Source: UBA11524 sp964542315
GTDB lineage: Bacteria > Bacillota > Clostridia > Christensenellales > Aristaeellaceae
Assembly: GCA_964542315.1 (NCBI GenBank)
Contig: CAZIUA010000060.1
Coordinates: 1-16,655, forward strand
Reading direction: 5' to 3'
Length of the DNA: 16,655 nucleotides
Shown here: one piece after another, positions 6,962 to 13,868 of the stretch
Position numbering within the stretch: the stretch's first letter is position 1
Layout: the number at the start of each line of letters is the position of its first letter
The notes under the pieces: model-generated
Seen by the model: only the letters and a program-made list of their open reading frames with translations
Database searches by the model: none
Told to the model about the DNA's origin: nothing
Position numbers and translations under genes: made by a program

Positions 6962-7468
6962 TCACAGGAGCCACGCACACAGCGCGGCGCTCAGCGCGTA
7001 CGCCAGGAGCGACACCGGCAGCACGCGCGGCAGCTTCTTCACCCCGGCAGCGCCCAGATACACCGTCATGGTGTAGAAAATGGTCTCGCTGGAGCCCATC
7101 ATCACCGAGGCGATGCGTCCGGCGCGGCTGTCCACACCGCATGTGCGAAAGATCTCCTCCATCGCTGCGATGCTGCCCGAGCCCGTCAGCGGACGCAGCA
7201 GGAGCATCGGCGCCACCTCCGGCGGAAGGCGCATCACCCGGGCGAGCGGTGCCAGCAGGCGTGCGAGCAAGTCCGACAGGCCGGATGCGCTGACCATCGC
7301 CAGCATCAGCATCATCGCGCACAGCGCCGGCAGCAGGGCGATGCCGCTGCGCATGCCCCTTTCCGCGCCGCGCAGGAACGCGCCATAGACATCACAGCCC
7401 GTCATCACGCCGCGTAGGACGATGAGACCCACCAAGCCGATGATCGCCGCGCCCGTTACCCCGTCCAT
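6962..7468 (-). CDS. spmB: Spore maturation protein B
   Basis: Membrane protein of the nucleoside-recognition (Gate) domain family. With SpmA it is needed for proper dehydration of the spore core; the transported species is unknown. The 168 aa are strongly hydrophobic, with several membrane spans, and carry LLLRPLTGSGSIAAMEEI near 90-107 and GSSETIFYTMTVYLGAAGVKK near 126-146, both typical of SpmB. The ATG at 7468 is preceded by GGGGAGGA at ideal spacing; a TTG seven codons upstream would lengthen it but has no better site. The gene begins inside the end of spmA. It points to an endospore-forming lineage. Confidence 0.92.
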   Translation of the reverse strand: MDGVTGAAIIGLVGLIVLRGVMTGCDVYGAFLRGAERGMRSGIALLPALCAMMLMLAMVSASGLSDLLARLLAPLARVMRLPPEVAPMLLLRPLTGSGSIAAMEEIFRTCGVDSRAGRIASVMMGSSETIFYTMTVYLGAAGVKKLPRVLPVSLLAYALSAALCAWLL

Positions 7469-8033
7469 GTTTCCGTCCTCCCCATGCAAAGCCCTTCATC
7501 AGCAGGATCGCTGCCGCCGTCGCTGCGCCGCTGACTGCGAGCGTCATCTCCCACACATCCGCCGGAGCCGCCGCCCCCGCACTCTGCCGCAGAGTGATGA
7601 CCGTCGTGGGGATGAGCTGCAGCCCGGCATTGTCCAGCGCAAGGAGCATCGCCAGCGCCTCCAGACCCGGCGTACCCAGGGCGGACAGCCGCTTCGCCGC
7701 CTCGATGCCCGCCGGTGTGGCTGCATTCCCCAGCCCCAGCAAATTGGCCGCCAGGTTCAGCGAGATCGCCTCCCACGCATCCTCCGCTTCCACCCCTGAA
7801 AACAAGGGACGCAGCATCCGCCGGAACAGCCGCCCCAGGCGCGCCACATCCCCCGACGCGCACAGGATCTCCATCAGCCCGCTCCACAGCGTCATCCCGG
7901 CCAGGAGCGTCAGGGCCAGCGTCAGCGCCCTTTCGCCGCTGCTGAGCATCGCTTCCGCCGCCGCTCCGGCCTGCCCCGACAAAAGCGCAAACCCGGCCGA
8001 TGCAAGCATCAACGCCGTCCAGACCCCTTTCAT
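7392..8033 (-). CDS. spmA: Spore maturation protein A, with an extended tail overlapping spmB
   Basis: Membrane protein with a Gate domain acting with SpmB in spore-core dehydration. The 213 aa include the diagnostic SLNLAANLLGLGNAATPAGIEAAKRL region (about 90-116) and LQLIPTTVITLRQSAGAAAP (about 138-157). Several hydrophobic segments are visible. The family normally ends close to the position of GFAWGGRK here; the following 26 or so residues are basic and glycine-rich, read from the spmB start region in another frame, and look unselected. The overlap with spmB is 77 nt. Either the stop has been lost or a base is wrong near 7470-7480. The ATG has a GGCGGTG site. It is divergent from the abrB-type gene; no convincing promoter for it was identified. 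Confidence 0.88.
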   Translation of the reverse strand: MKGVWTALMLASAGFALLSGQAGAAAEAMLSSGERALTLALTLLAGMTLWSGLMEILCASGDVARLGRLFRRMLRPLFSGVEAEDAWEAISLNLAANLLGLGNAATPAGIEAAKRLSALGTPGLEALAMLLALDNAGLQLIPTTVITLRQSAGAAAPADVWEMTLAVSGAATAAAILLMKGFAWGGRKHGRGNGRGDHRLGGSHRPTRRDDGL

Positions 8034-8096
8034 GCCCTTTCACCGCCTTTTGGTGTTATTACCGTTTCATTACAAAATGTTGCAGTTTGTTTTTTT

Positions 8097-8126
8097 TTTC
8101 CAAAAACATATTTATATTTTTGGAAA
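8097..8126. repeat. Perfect inverted repeat between spmA and the abrB-type gene
   Basis: Arms TTTCCAAAAA (8097-8106) and TTTTTGGAAA (8117-8126) match exactly over 10 bp with a 10-nt A/T-only core apart from one C. The right arm ends 7 bp upstream of the -35 of the plus-strand promoter. It may be an operator, for example for autoregulation by the AbrB-type protein, or act as an A/T-rich UP element. A 10-T run (8090-8099) abuts it. Confidence 0.6.
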
Positions 8127-8133
8127 TAACCCC

Positions 8134-8162
8134 TTGACATACCAGTCGAATTCTTGTAGAAT
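8134..8162 (+). promoter_or_regulatory. Strong sigma-A-type promoter of the abrB-type gene
   Basis: Perfect -35 TTGACA (8134-8139), 17-bp spacer, -10 TAGAAT (8157-8162), preceded by A/T-rich DNA. Predicted start near 8169, so the leader is about 75 nt. Confidence 0.85.
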
Positions 8163-8175
8163 AACAACGAAATCC

Positions 8176-8186
8176 GAACCAGGTTC
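8176..8186. promoter_or_regulatory. Short palindrome in the leader, possible operator
   Basis: GAACC-A-GGTTC, perfect 5-bp arms about 7-17 nt past the predicted transcription start of the abrB-type gene. It resembles half of a LexA-type GAAC/GTTC box, but the spacing is 3 rather than 4 nt between GAAC and GTTC, so LexA binding is doubtful. Confidence 0.3.
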
Positions 8187-8243
8187 CATACCGTGCGGAA
8201 TGCGTTAAATCCGCCTTCCGTTTAGGATTGAGGAGGCTTTTCT

Positions 8244-8501
8244 ATGGCGATGAAATCCACTGGCGTCGTTCGCCAGCTTGACACCCTGGGACGTATCGTC
8301 CTCCCTATCGAACTGCGCCGGACGATGGATATCGGCGTGAAGGACATGGTCGAGATCTTCGTTGAGGACGATCGCATCATCCTTAAGAAGTATCATCCGG
8401 CCTGCATCTTCTGCGGCGATGCGCGTGATGTTGTCCCCTACAAGGGCAAGCTGATCTGCAAGGGCTGCATGGCGGAGCTGACGGGCGACAAGGCGGAATA
8501 A
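8244..8501 (+). CDS. AbrB/SpoVT-type transition-state regulator with a zinc-ribbon-like tail
   Basis: An 85-aa DNA-binding regulator. Residues 4-51 are the swapped-hairpin AbrB domain: STGVVRQLDTLGRIVLPIELRRTMDI followed by DMVEIFVEDDRIILKKY. The tail has two cysteine pairs, C54-x2-C57 and C72-x2-C75, which look like a small metal-binding ribbon; it lacks the GAF domain of full SpoVT. Such short AbrB proteins are common in Clostridia and usually control the change from growth to sporulation. AGGAGG lies at good distance before the ATG. It has its own strong promoter and terminator and is divergent from spmA, fitting a sporulation-related role, although the targets are unknown. Confidence 0.9.
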   Translation: MAMKSTGVVRQLDTLGRIVLPIELRRTMDIGVKDMVEIFVEDDRIILKKYHPACIFCGDARDVVPYKGKLICKGCMAELTGDKAE

Positions 8502-8539
8502 GGCCGCTTTTTCAGCCTGCAATCTTCGTCCCCCTTATC

Positions 8540-8571
8540 AAAAGCGAGTGCCGCACGCACCCGCTTTTTTC
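8540..8571 (+). terminator. Terminator of the abrB-type gene
   Basis: Stem AAAAGCGAGTGC (8540-8551) with GCACCCGCTTTT (8557-8568), one internal mismatch, and a run of six T (8565-8570). It ends 38 nt after the stop, and the next promoter begins about 50 nt later. Confidence 0.8.
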
Positions 8572-8618
8572 TTATGCGCACAGGCGGAAAAGCATGCCCC
8601 CATTGGCCACGCAAACAC

Positions 8619-8647
8619 TTGCATCCCGTCCGCCGATGCGGTATAAT
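8619..8647 (+). promoter_or_regulatory. Promoter of the thioesterase-tmcAL operon
   Basis: -35 TTGCAT (8619-8624), 17-bp spacer, perfect -10 TATAAT (8642-8647). Transcription would start near 8654, only about 19 nt before the thioesterase ATG. This excludes the longer open frame that begins at 8574. Confidence 0.65.
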
Positions 8648-8672
8648 CAACCGTGAAAGGGATGAGAAAATC

Positions 8673-9404
8673 ATGCTGAAAACGTATACGCAAACCTTCC
8701 GGATCGCCGCCAGCCAGACCGACATGAACGCGCAGCTCCGCCCCGGCGCGCTGCTGGAGATCATGCAGGAGGTGGCCGGTGATCACGCCGAGCTGCTGGG
8801 CGCAGGCCGTCCGCAGCTGCTCGATCTGAACCTTGCCTGGGTGCTGACCCGCGTCGAGGTGCGGATGGACCGCTATCCCAAATACGGCGAGACCATCACC
8901 GTGGAGACCTTCCCCATGCCCAACCGGCGGATGTTCTTCCCCCGCTGCTTCCTCTTCCGCGACAGCGAGGGGCTGGAGATCGGCTGCGCCGGCAGCATGT
9001 GGGTGCTGCTGGATCTGACCGCGCGCAAGATGGTCTTCAACGCCGAAATCGCAGGCCGCCTGCCCGATAACAGCGACCTGACCGCGCCCATGGGCATGCC
9101 CGCCACGGTGGAGGAGATCGCCTGTCCGCCGGTGGAGCATCTGCAGACCCCCGTTTATACCGACCTGGACATGAACGGCCATGTCAACAACACCCGCTAT
9201 GTGGACTGGTGCTGCAATGCGCTGGGCATCGATGTGATGCAGGCGCGTACTTTGACCCATTTCGCGGTGAATTTCAACCAGGAGATCCTGCCGGGACAGC
9301 AGATCCGCACAGTGCTGCACCGCTCGGGCGAGCAGTTCTCTTTTTCCGGATTCTGCGGCGACCACCGCTGTTTCGACGTCGGCGGCGTGCTGACCCTGCC
9401 CTGA
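8673..9404 (+). CDS. Acyl-ACP thioesterase (FatA/FatB-like double hotdog)
   Basis: Cytosolic enzyme expected to hydrolyse acyl-ACP and release free fatty acids. The 243 aa form two hotdog halves: the first holds TDMNAQLRPGALLEIMQEVAGDHAELLG (16-43) and WVLTRVEVRMDRYPKYGETI (57-75); the second starts with DLDMNGHVNNTRYVDW (164-179), where N168 and H170 match the catalytic Asn and His of the family, and E204 in FNQEILPGQQ is in the place of the third active residue. The start is chosen at 8673 because the upstream part of the open frame contains the promoter and has no family similarity; AAAGGGATGAG precedes it. It ends 16 nt before tmcAL and is probably cotranscribed. Chain-length preference cannot be predicted. 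Confidence 0.9.
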   Translation: MLKTYTQTFRIAASQTDMNAQLRPGALLEIMQEVAGDHAELLGAGRPQLLDLNLAWVLTRVEVRMDRYPKYGETITVETFPMPNRRMFFPRCFLFRDSEGLEIGCAGSMWVLLDLTARKMVFNAEIAGRLPDNSDLTAPMGMPATVEEIACPPVEHLQTPVYTDLDMNGHVNNTRYVDWCCNALGIDVMQARTLTHFAVNFNQEILPGQQIRTVLHRSGEQFSFSGFCGDHRCFDVGGVLTLP

Positions 9405-9420
9405 TGCTGGAGGATGTGAC

Positions 9421-10602
9421 ATGCGCGTTGTTGGCGTGATCGCCGAATATAATCCGTTCCACCGCGGACATGCCTATCACCTGCAGCAGGCGCGCCAGCT
9501 GGCCCATGCGGATGCGGTGGTGGTCGTCATGTCCTCCGCCTTCACCCAACGGGGCGAGGCGGCGCTTTTATCCCCCCGCGACCGCGCTGAAATGGCGCTT
9601 TCCGCCGGTGCGGACGCTGTGTTTGCACTGCCTGCGGCGTGGGCCGTCCGCGATGCAGAGCATTTCGCCCTGGGCGGCGTCGCGCTGCTGAACGGACTGG
9701 GCTGCGACGCGATCTCCTTCGGTACGGAGGACACTGGCCTTCTCCGCATGCGCCAGACCGCGCACCTGCTGGACGCCCCGGACGATGCCTTCCGCGCGGA
9801 TGTTCAGCGCCGCATGAGCGATGGACTTCCCTACCCTGCGGCCATGTCCGCCGCAATGGAGGTACGCCTGCCCGGCAGCGGCGCGCTGCTCTCCTTGCCC
9901 AACAGCACTTTGGCGGTGTGCTATCTGCGCGCGCTGGAGCGGCTGGGTTCTGCGATGGATGTGGTGCCTGTGCAGCGTCAGGGCAGCTATCATGCCTCTG
10001 AGTTGGGGGATGTCCTGCCCTCTGCGACGGCTTTGCGCGGGGCGATCCTGCGCGGCGACTGGTCTGGCGCGGAAAACGCCATGCCGGAGGAGGCCTACTG
10101 CATCCTGCGGTGCGCTGCATCAGAGGGGCGGATCCATCGTCCGGGCGCGCTGGACGCGGCACTGCTCTACCGGCTGCGCACCATGTCCGCCGGGGAATTC
10201 GCCGCCCTGCCGGATGTCTCCGAGGGCATCGAGATGCGGCTGATGCGCGCCGCCCAGGAGGCATGCACGCGCGAAGGTGTGCTGCGTGCGGCCAAGACGC
10301 GGCGGTATCCCCATGCACGCCTGTCCCGGCTGGCAACCCATGCACTGCTGGGCTTCACGGACGCTTCTTTGGCGGATACGGCGCTTTCGCCTGCCGCATG
10401 GCTGCTGGGCTTCCGCAGGGAATGCGCCGGTCTGCTCTCCCACCTGAACGCCCGCGCGACCCTGCCCATCCTGTCCAAGGCGGCGGATTTTGACCGCAGC
10501 GCGCCATGGTTCGCCGCGGAAATGCGTGCATACGACCTCTGGGCCTTGGGTGCCGGACTGCCCGCCGGTCTGGCACTGACACAGGGGGTGGCCGTGCGGT
10601 GA
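9421..10602 (+). CDS. tmcAL: tRNA(Met) cytidine acetate ligase
   Basis: ATP-dependent enzyme (YlbM family) that activates acetate to acetyl-AMP and acetylates the wobble cytidine of elongator tRNA-Met, giving N4-acetylcytidine. Visible in the 393 aa are the N-terminal nucleotidyltransferase-like motif VGVIAEYNPFHRGHAYHL (4-21) with the HxGH site, SSAFTQRGEAALL (38-50), the LPNSTLAVCYLRAL region (159-172) and the C-terminal KTRRYPHARLSRL (292-304), which binds tRNA in this family. Length is normal. GGAGG lies 8 nt upstream of the ATG. It is the second gene of the thioesterase operon and ends at a terminator shared with the convergent ASCH-GNAT gene. Confidence 0.93.
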   Translation: MRVVGVIAEYNPFHRGHAYHLQQARQLAHADAVVVVMSSAFTQRGEAALLSPRDRAEMALSAGADAVFALPAAWAVRDAEHFALGGVALLNGLGCDAISFGTEDTGLLRMRQTAHLLDAPDDAFRADVQRRMSDGLPYPAAMSAAMEVRLPGSGALLSLPNSTLAVCYLRALERLGSAMDVVPVQRQGSYHASELGDVLPSATALRGAILRGDWSGAENAMPEEAYCILRCAASEGRIHRPGALDAALLYRLRTMSAGEFAALPDVSEGIEMRLMRAAQEACTREGVLRAAKTRRYPHARLSRLATHALLGFTDASLADTALSPAAWLLGFRRECAGLLSHLNARATLPILSKAADFDRSAPWFAAEMRAYDLWALGAGLPAGLALTQGVAVR

Positions 10603-10633
10603 CGCGGCCGCCTCTTGCCCCTTCTGAAAACGC

Positions 10634-10677
10634 AAACGGGACTGAACAGGTTCAACGCCTGAACAGCCCCGTTTTTT
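10634..10677 (+). terminator. Terminator between convergent genes
   Basis: Stem AAACGGGACTG (10634-10644) with CAGCCCCGTTT (10664-10674), one mismatch, plus an inner CAGG/CCTG pairing; six T follow (10672-10677). Strong for tmcAL on plus. On minus the tail is TTTGCGTTTTC, so it may also stop the convergent transcript. Confidence 0.75.
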
Positions 10678-11519
10678 CATATGCTCTTTTTCATCACAAG
10701 AACACGATAGCCATCTGTGTCGTAGGAAATGCCCGCATCCGCAAAGCCGCAAACCTGCCAGAAGTGCTTGCTCTGCGCGTTGCCCTCGATGCGCCCCAGG
10801 CGGACTTCCGTCACGCCGTGCGCGTGCAACATCGCCAGCACATCCGCCACCAGCCTGCGTCCCAGACCGCAGCCCTGACGCGCGCCATCCACCATGAACC
10901 AGCCGATGAACGCGCTGTTTTCGCCGGGATGATGCAGGATCAGATCCAGCATGGCGACGAGGTTTTCCCCATCGAACCAGCCGAAGAAATGCTTGTCCGC
11001 CAGGGTGCGTTTGGGCGGAAGGGCAGTCAGGTCCGCCGCGATGTTTTCGGTCGTCGGATCGGGCCGCATGTACTGATAGTACAGCGGATTGCTCTGCGCC
11101 AGACGCAGCATCTCCGGCACGTCGTCCGCGTGCAGCATCCGCACGGAGAAGCCGTCGGACAGTGCCTCCACCGGCAGGCGCAGACGTTCCACGCCGATCG
11201 CCAGCACGCCGTATCGGTGCTGCTTTTCCGGCGGATAATACTGCTCCATGTCGCACGGATCCGCTGTGGTCACATTTTCCGGCGTGTAACCGCATTCCAG
11301 CAGCGGCAACGCAGCATACAGCGCGGCGAAATCCGCAAAAGGCCGCAGCGCCGTGACCCGCACCGTCACGCGGCGCTCATCCGTCGTGCAGGCGAAGGTG
11401 ATCGTGTCGCCCACGGCGATCGTCCGCCGCTTTTCATCGTTCAGCCGAAGCTCCCAGCGCTTGCGGCCATCAGCGATCATACCAAAGGGCGATTGCCGGA
11501 GATTCATTTCGTGATGCAT
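10677..11519 (-). CDS. ASCH-domain / GNAT acetyltransferase fusion protein
   Basis: A 280-aa two-domain protein. Residues 1-112 look like an ASCH (PUA-like) domain: NLRQSPFGMIADGRKRWELRL (6-26), AVGDTITF (35-42), FADFAALYAALPLLECGYTP (61-80), DMEQYYPPEKQHRYGVLAIGV (90-110). Residues 124-280 are a GNAT N-acetyltransferase with FIGWFMVD (204-211), the acetyl-CoA loop RQGCGLGRRL (214-223) and the GNAQSKHFWQVCGF segment (246-259). ASCH domains bind RNA or modified bases; one branch (YqfB) hydrolyses N4-acetylcytidine. Here K20 is kept but the following position that is Thr in YqfB is Glu, so hydrolysis is doubtful. Start 11519 has AAGGGG 8 nt upstream. It follows mazG by 43 nt. Substrate unknown. 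Confidence 0.85.
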   Translation of the reverse strand: MHHEMNLRQSPFGMIADGRKRWELRLNDEKRRTIAVGDTITFACTTDERRVTVRVTALRPFADFAALYAALPLLECGYTPENVTTADPCDMEQYYPPEKQHRYGVLAIGVERLRLPVEALSDGFSVRMLHADDVPEMLRLAQSNPLYYQYMRPDPTTENIAADLTALPPKRTLADKHFFGWFDGENLVAMLDLILHHPGENSAFIGWFMVDGARQGCGLGRRLVADVLAMLHAHGVTEVRLGRIEGNAQSKHFWQVCGFADAGISYDTDGYRVLVMKKSI

Positions 11520-11562
11520 GTTTTCAGCCCCTTCTCCGACAGCGGCGCAAGCGCGATCTGCC

Positions 11563-11895
11563 TCATTTTTCGTTCTCCCGGTGCATCGAGCGCTCGGTGG
11601 AGAACCCATCGGGATAGCGCGCGTGGAGCTTGTCCAGATTGCGCTGCAGCACCTCGCTCAGATCAACGCCCAGACCGGTCGCGGCTTCCGCCAGATACCA
11701 GGCCACATCGCCCAGCTCCTTGATCAGCTTCTCCCGATCCAGGTCATGCCCCTGATACAGGTGCTTCTTCAGCAGGTCGATGGCCTCGCCGGATTCGCCG
11801 CAAAGCCCCATCAGCGCATTCATCAGCACATCCTTTTCCGTCAGCGCCGGATTGAGCAGGGACATGGCTTCCTTCTGATATGCGTCTATGTTCAT
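11563..11895 (-). CDS. MazG-like nucleotide pyrophosphohydrolase
   Basis: A 110-aa all-alpha NTP pyrophosphatase-type protein, the size of a single MazG-like domain. The metal-binding pattern E-x2-E ... E-x2-D is present: E34 and E37 in LCGESGEAIDLLKK, and E60 and D63 in KELGDVAWYLAE. Such enzymes remove non-canonical or damaged NTPs, or lower nucleotide pools; the substrate here is not known. AGGGAGGA precedes the ATG. It lies 43 nt upstream of the ASCH-GNAT gene on the same strand, so the two are probably one transcript. No separate promoter was found between it and the phosphohexomutase terminator. Confidence 0.9.
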   Translation of the reverse strand: MNIDAYQKEAMSLLNPALTEKDVLMNALMGLCGESGEAIDLLKKHLYQGHDLDREKLIKELGDVAWYLAEAATGLGVDLSEVLQRNLDKLHARYPDGFSTERSMHRENEK

Positions 11896-11928
11896 CGCGC
11901 GATCCTCCCTGATTTTTGCTTCCTATCG

Positions 11929-11959
11929 AAAAAGGAGGGACGTGTCCGCCACGTCCCCC
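11929..11959 (-). terminator. Terminator of the phosphohexomutase gene
   Basis: Minus strand: stem GGGACGTG / CACGTCCC (11937-11944 with 11950-11957) with 5-nt loop, extended imperfectly, followed by five T (11929-11933). It begins 9 nt after the stop. Confidence 0.8.
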
Positions 11960-11968
11960 TAGCATGAA

Positions 11969-13498
11969 TTACGCCTCGATGGCCGCCTGCAGGGGCGCCA
12001 GATCGATGCCCTCGCAGTCCTTCATCACATTGTACAGGCCAGTCAGCATGGTTTTGACGCCACCGGGGACATCGCTTTCCACATTCAGCGGCAGCACCGG
12101 ATCATGCACGGACAGGCGCAGCAGGAACCAGCCGTTCTCCAGCCCCATGGTCTGGGTCTCAGGATCCTCCAGGTCAAAGGCGATGCGGACGCCTTCGCGG
12201 TTATCCGGCGCGATATGCCAGGATTCCGCCGCATTGGCGTAGTCCAGCACCTTCTGGATGGCGACCTTGCCGGCCTCGCGGAAGTCCTCCGCGGTGATGT
12301 TCAAGCGGATCTCGCGGCTCTCCACGGGCTCCTGCAGGTCAGCGATCAGGCTGCCCAGGGTCTTGCCCTCCTGCTTGAGCTTCATCGCGCGGACGATCAG
12401 CACCGTCACCAGATACATGCCGTCATCCAGGAAGTGATTCTCGCGCAGGGCGGCGTGTCCGCTGGTCTCGATGGCCAGGGGGCAGGAGATGCCTTCCTCA
12501 TTCAGGCGGATGGCCTCGTCAATGACATTGCGGTAGCCGCGCTTATAGCGGTAATGTTCTCCGCCCCAGTCGTTGATGAACTTCTTCAGCCCGGAGGACG
12601 TCACGGAGTCCGTCACGATGGTCTCGCCGGGCTTTTCGTCCAGCAGGATCGCGGAGATCAGCGCGATGAGTCGGTTGCGGTTGATCTCGCGGCCATCGGC
12701 ATCCACCACGGCGGCACGGTCGCAGTCCGTATCGAAGATGACGCCCAGATCCGCACCGGCCTTCTTCACCGCCTCGGAGATGGACGCCATGGCAGCGGCA
12801 TTCTCCGGGTTCGGGATGTGGTTGGGGAACATGCCGTCCGGCTCAAGGAACTGGCTGCCCTCGATCCAGGCGCCCAGCTCCTCCATCAGCTCGGCATAGA
12901 AGCCGCCCGCGCCGTTGCCGGCATCCACCACCACATGCAGACCCAGCAGAGGCTTCTGCACATCGGTATTCAGCCCCTGACGGATGCGATCCGCCAGCAG
13001 CTCCTTATAGGTGGGCAGGAAGGGCTTCTCGGTGATGGTACCGGCCATGGCCATGTCTTCCGGCTCATAGGCGGACGCCATCTCCAGCAGCTTCGCCACC
13101 TCTTCGCCCTCCAGACCGCCTTCCTCCACGAAGAACTTCAGGCCGTTCTTGTCATAGGGGTGATGGCTCGCCGTGACCATGATGGAGCCATCCGGCTGGA
13201 AACCGGGCGTGATGATGGACATGTACATCGCAGGCGTGGAGCACATGCCAAAGGACAGGGCATTCGCGCCGGCCTTGGCGACGCCTTCCGCGGCGGCCTG
13301 CAGCAGTGCAGGGCCGGAAATGCGGCTATCGCGTCCCAGCGCAATCGTCACCTGCGCGATCGGCTTCTCCAGCTTTTCAGCAACATAACGGGCAAAGGCC
13401 ATGCCTAGGCACATCGCCACATGGGGCGTCAACGGGGCACTCTCACCGACGGCCGTGCCGCGCACGTCGGAACCGCTCTTCAATTTCATCCAATTCAT
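11969..13498 (-). CDS. Phosphohexomutase (phosphomannomutase/phosphoglucomutase family)
   Basis: Cytosolic alpha-D-phosphohexomutase interconverting hexose 1- and 6-phosphates for sugar-nucleotide and cell-envelope synthesis. All four domain signatures are present in the 509 aa: KLKSGSDVRGTA at the start, the phosphoserine loop MVTASHHPYDKNGLK with Ser111, the Mg-binding loop DTDCDR (D256, D258, D260) and the sugar-binding loop ETSGH (344-348). The C-terminal fourth domain includes an NREGVRIAF segment. The length and SHHP loop fit the ManB/AlgC-like branch rather than GlmM (usually about 450 aa). AAAGGAG lies just before the ATG. It is upstream of mazG but separated by a strong terminator. 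Upstream of it lies the repeat region; no clear promoter could be seen. Confidence 0.92.
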   Translation of the reverse strand: MNWMKLKSGSDVRGTAVGESAPLTPHVAMCLGMAFARYVAEKLEKPIAQVTIALGRDSRISGPALLQAAAEGVAKAGANALSFGMCSTPAMYMSIITPGFQPDGSIMVTASHHPYDKNGLKFFVEEGGLEGEEVAKLLEMASAYEPEDMAMAGTITEKPFLPTYKELLADRIRQGLNTDVQKPLLGLHVVVDAGNGAGGFYAELMEELGAWIEGSQFLEPDGMFPNHIPNPENAAAMASISEAVKKAGADLGVIFDTDCDRAAVVDADGREINRNRLIALISAILLDEKPGETIVTDSVTSSGLKKFINDWGGEHYRYKRGYRNVIDEAIRLNEEGISCPLAIETSGHAALRENHFLDDGMYLVTVLIVRAMKLKQEGKTLGSLIADLQEPVESREIRLNITAEDFREAGKVAIQKVLDYANAAESWHIAPDNREGVRIAFDLEDPETQTMGLENGWFLLRLSVHDPVLPLNVESDVPGGVKTMLTGLYNVMKDCEGIDLAPLQAAIEA

Positions 13499-13511
13499 AC
13501 ATTTCTCCTTT

Positions 13512-13613
13512 CCAGGGACTCCGTCCCTGGACCCTGCTCAAGGGTGTTCCACCCTTAAGAATCCCTTTACGCGATCAAGTTGACTTTCTTTTTCATGGTG
13601 TATGCGCGGGTTT
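13512..13613. repeat. 102-bp hairpin-rich repeat, copy 1
   Basis: Matches copy 2 (13667-13768) with 3 differences in 102 bases. It starts with a hairpin CCAGGGAC-TCC-GTCCCTGG (13512-13530), then AAGGGTG-TTC-CACCCTT (13540-13556), then about 55 bases of A/T-richer sequence ending in a GCGCGGGTTT. It lies immediately upstream of the phosphohexomutase ribosome site. No coding frame is convincing. Confidence 0.9.
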
Positions 13614-13666
13614 GTTGTGGGAACGGAAGACGGCTGTCCACACCTCCATCCCTGCACCCTGCTTAA

Positions 13667-13768
13667 CCAGGGACGCTGTCCCTGGACCCTGCTCAAGGGT
13701 GTTCCACCCTTATGAATCCCTTTACGCGATCAAGTTGACTTTCTTTTTCATGGTGTATGCGCGGGTTT
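13667..13768. repeat. 102-bp hairpin-rich repeat, copy 2
   Basis: Direct repeat of copy 1 at an offset of 155 bp, cut by the N run at its right end. Two of its three differences fall in the 3-nt loop of the first hairpin (TCC to GCT), so the stem is intact. Between the copies, 13650-13666 is a further degenerate piece of the same CCCTG-ACCCTGCT-AA block. Confidence 0.9.
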
Positions 13769-13868
13769 NNNNNNNNNNNNNNNNNNNNNNNNNNNNNNNN
13801 NNNNNNNNNNNNNNNNNNNNNNNNNNNNNNNNNNNNNNNNNNNNNNNNNNNNNNNNNNNNNNNNNNNN
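13769..13868. other. Assembly gap of exactly 100 N
   Basis: A round-number run of N is the usual scaffold placeholder for a gap of unknown length. The 12 bases after the gap (GTTGTGGGAACG, 13869-13880) are the same as those that follow copy 1 (13614-13625), so the gap probably falls inside the repeat array, and one or more further units may be missing. Confidence 0.95.

Noticed and set aside
8176..8186. LexA (SOS) box
   Set aside because: GAAC and GTTC halves are separated by 3 nt instead of 4, and the gene is not an SOS gene.
8574..8672. N-terminal extension of the thioesterase
   Set aside because: The extra 33 codons overlap the promoter and have no similarity to the family.
10120..11295. 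Minus-strand frame of 391 codons spanning tmcAL and the ASCH-GNAT gene
   Set aside because: It crosses the strong terminator and two recognised genes in other frames, and has low-complexity Gly/Arg composition.
12104..13408. Plus-strand open frame of 434 codons opposite the phosphohexomutase
   Set aside because: Antisense shadow; all four mutase signatures are on the minus strand.
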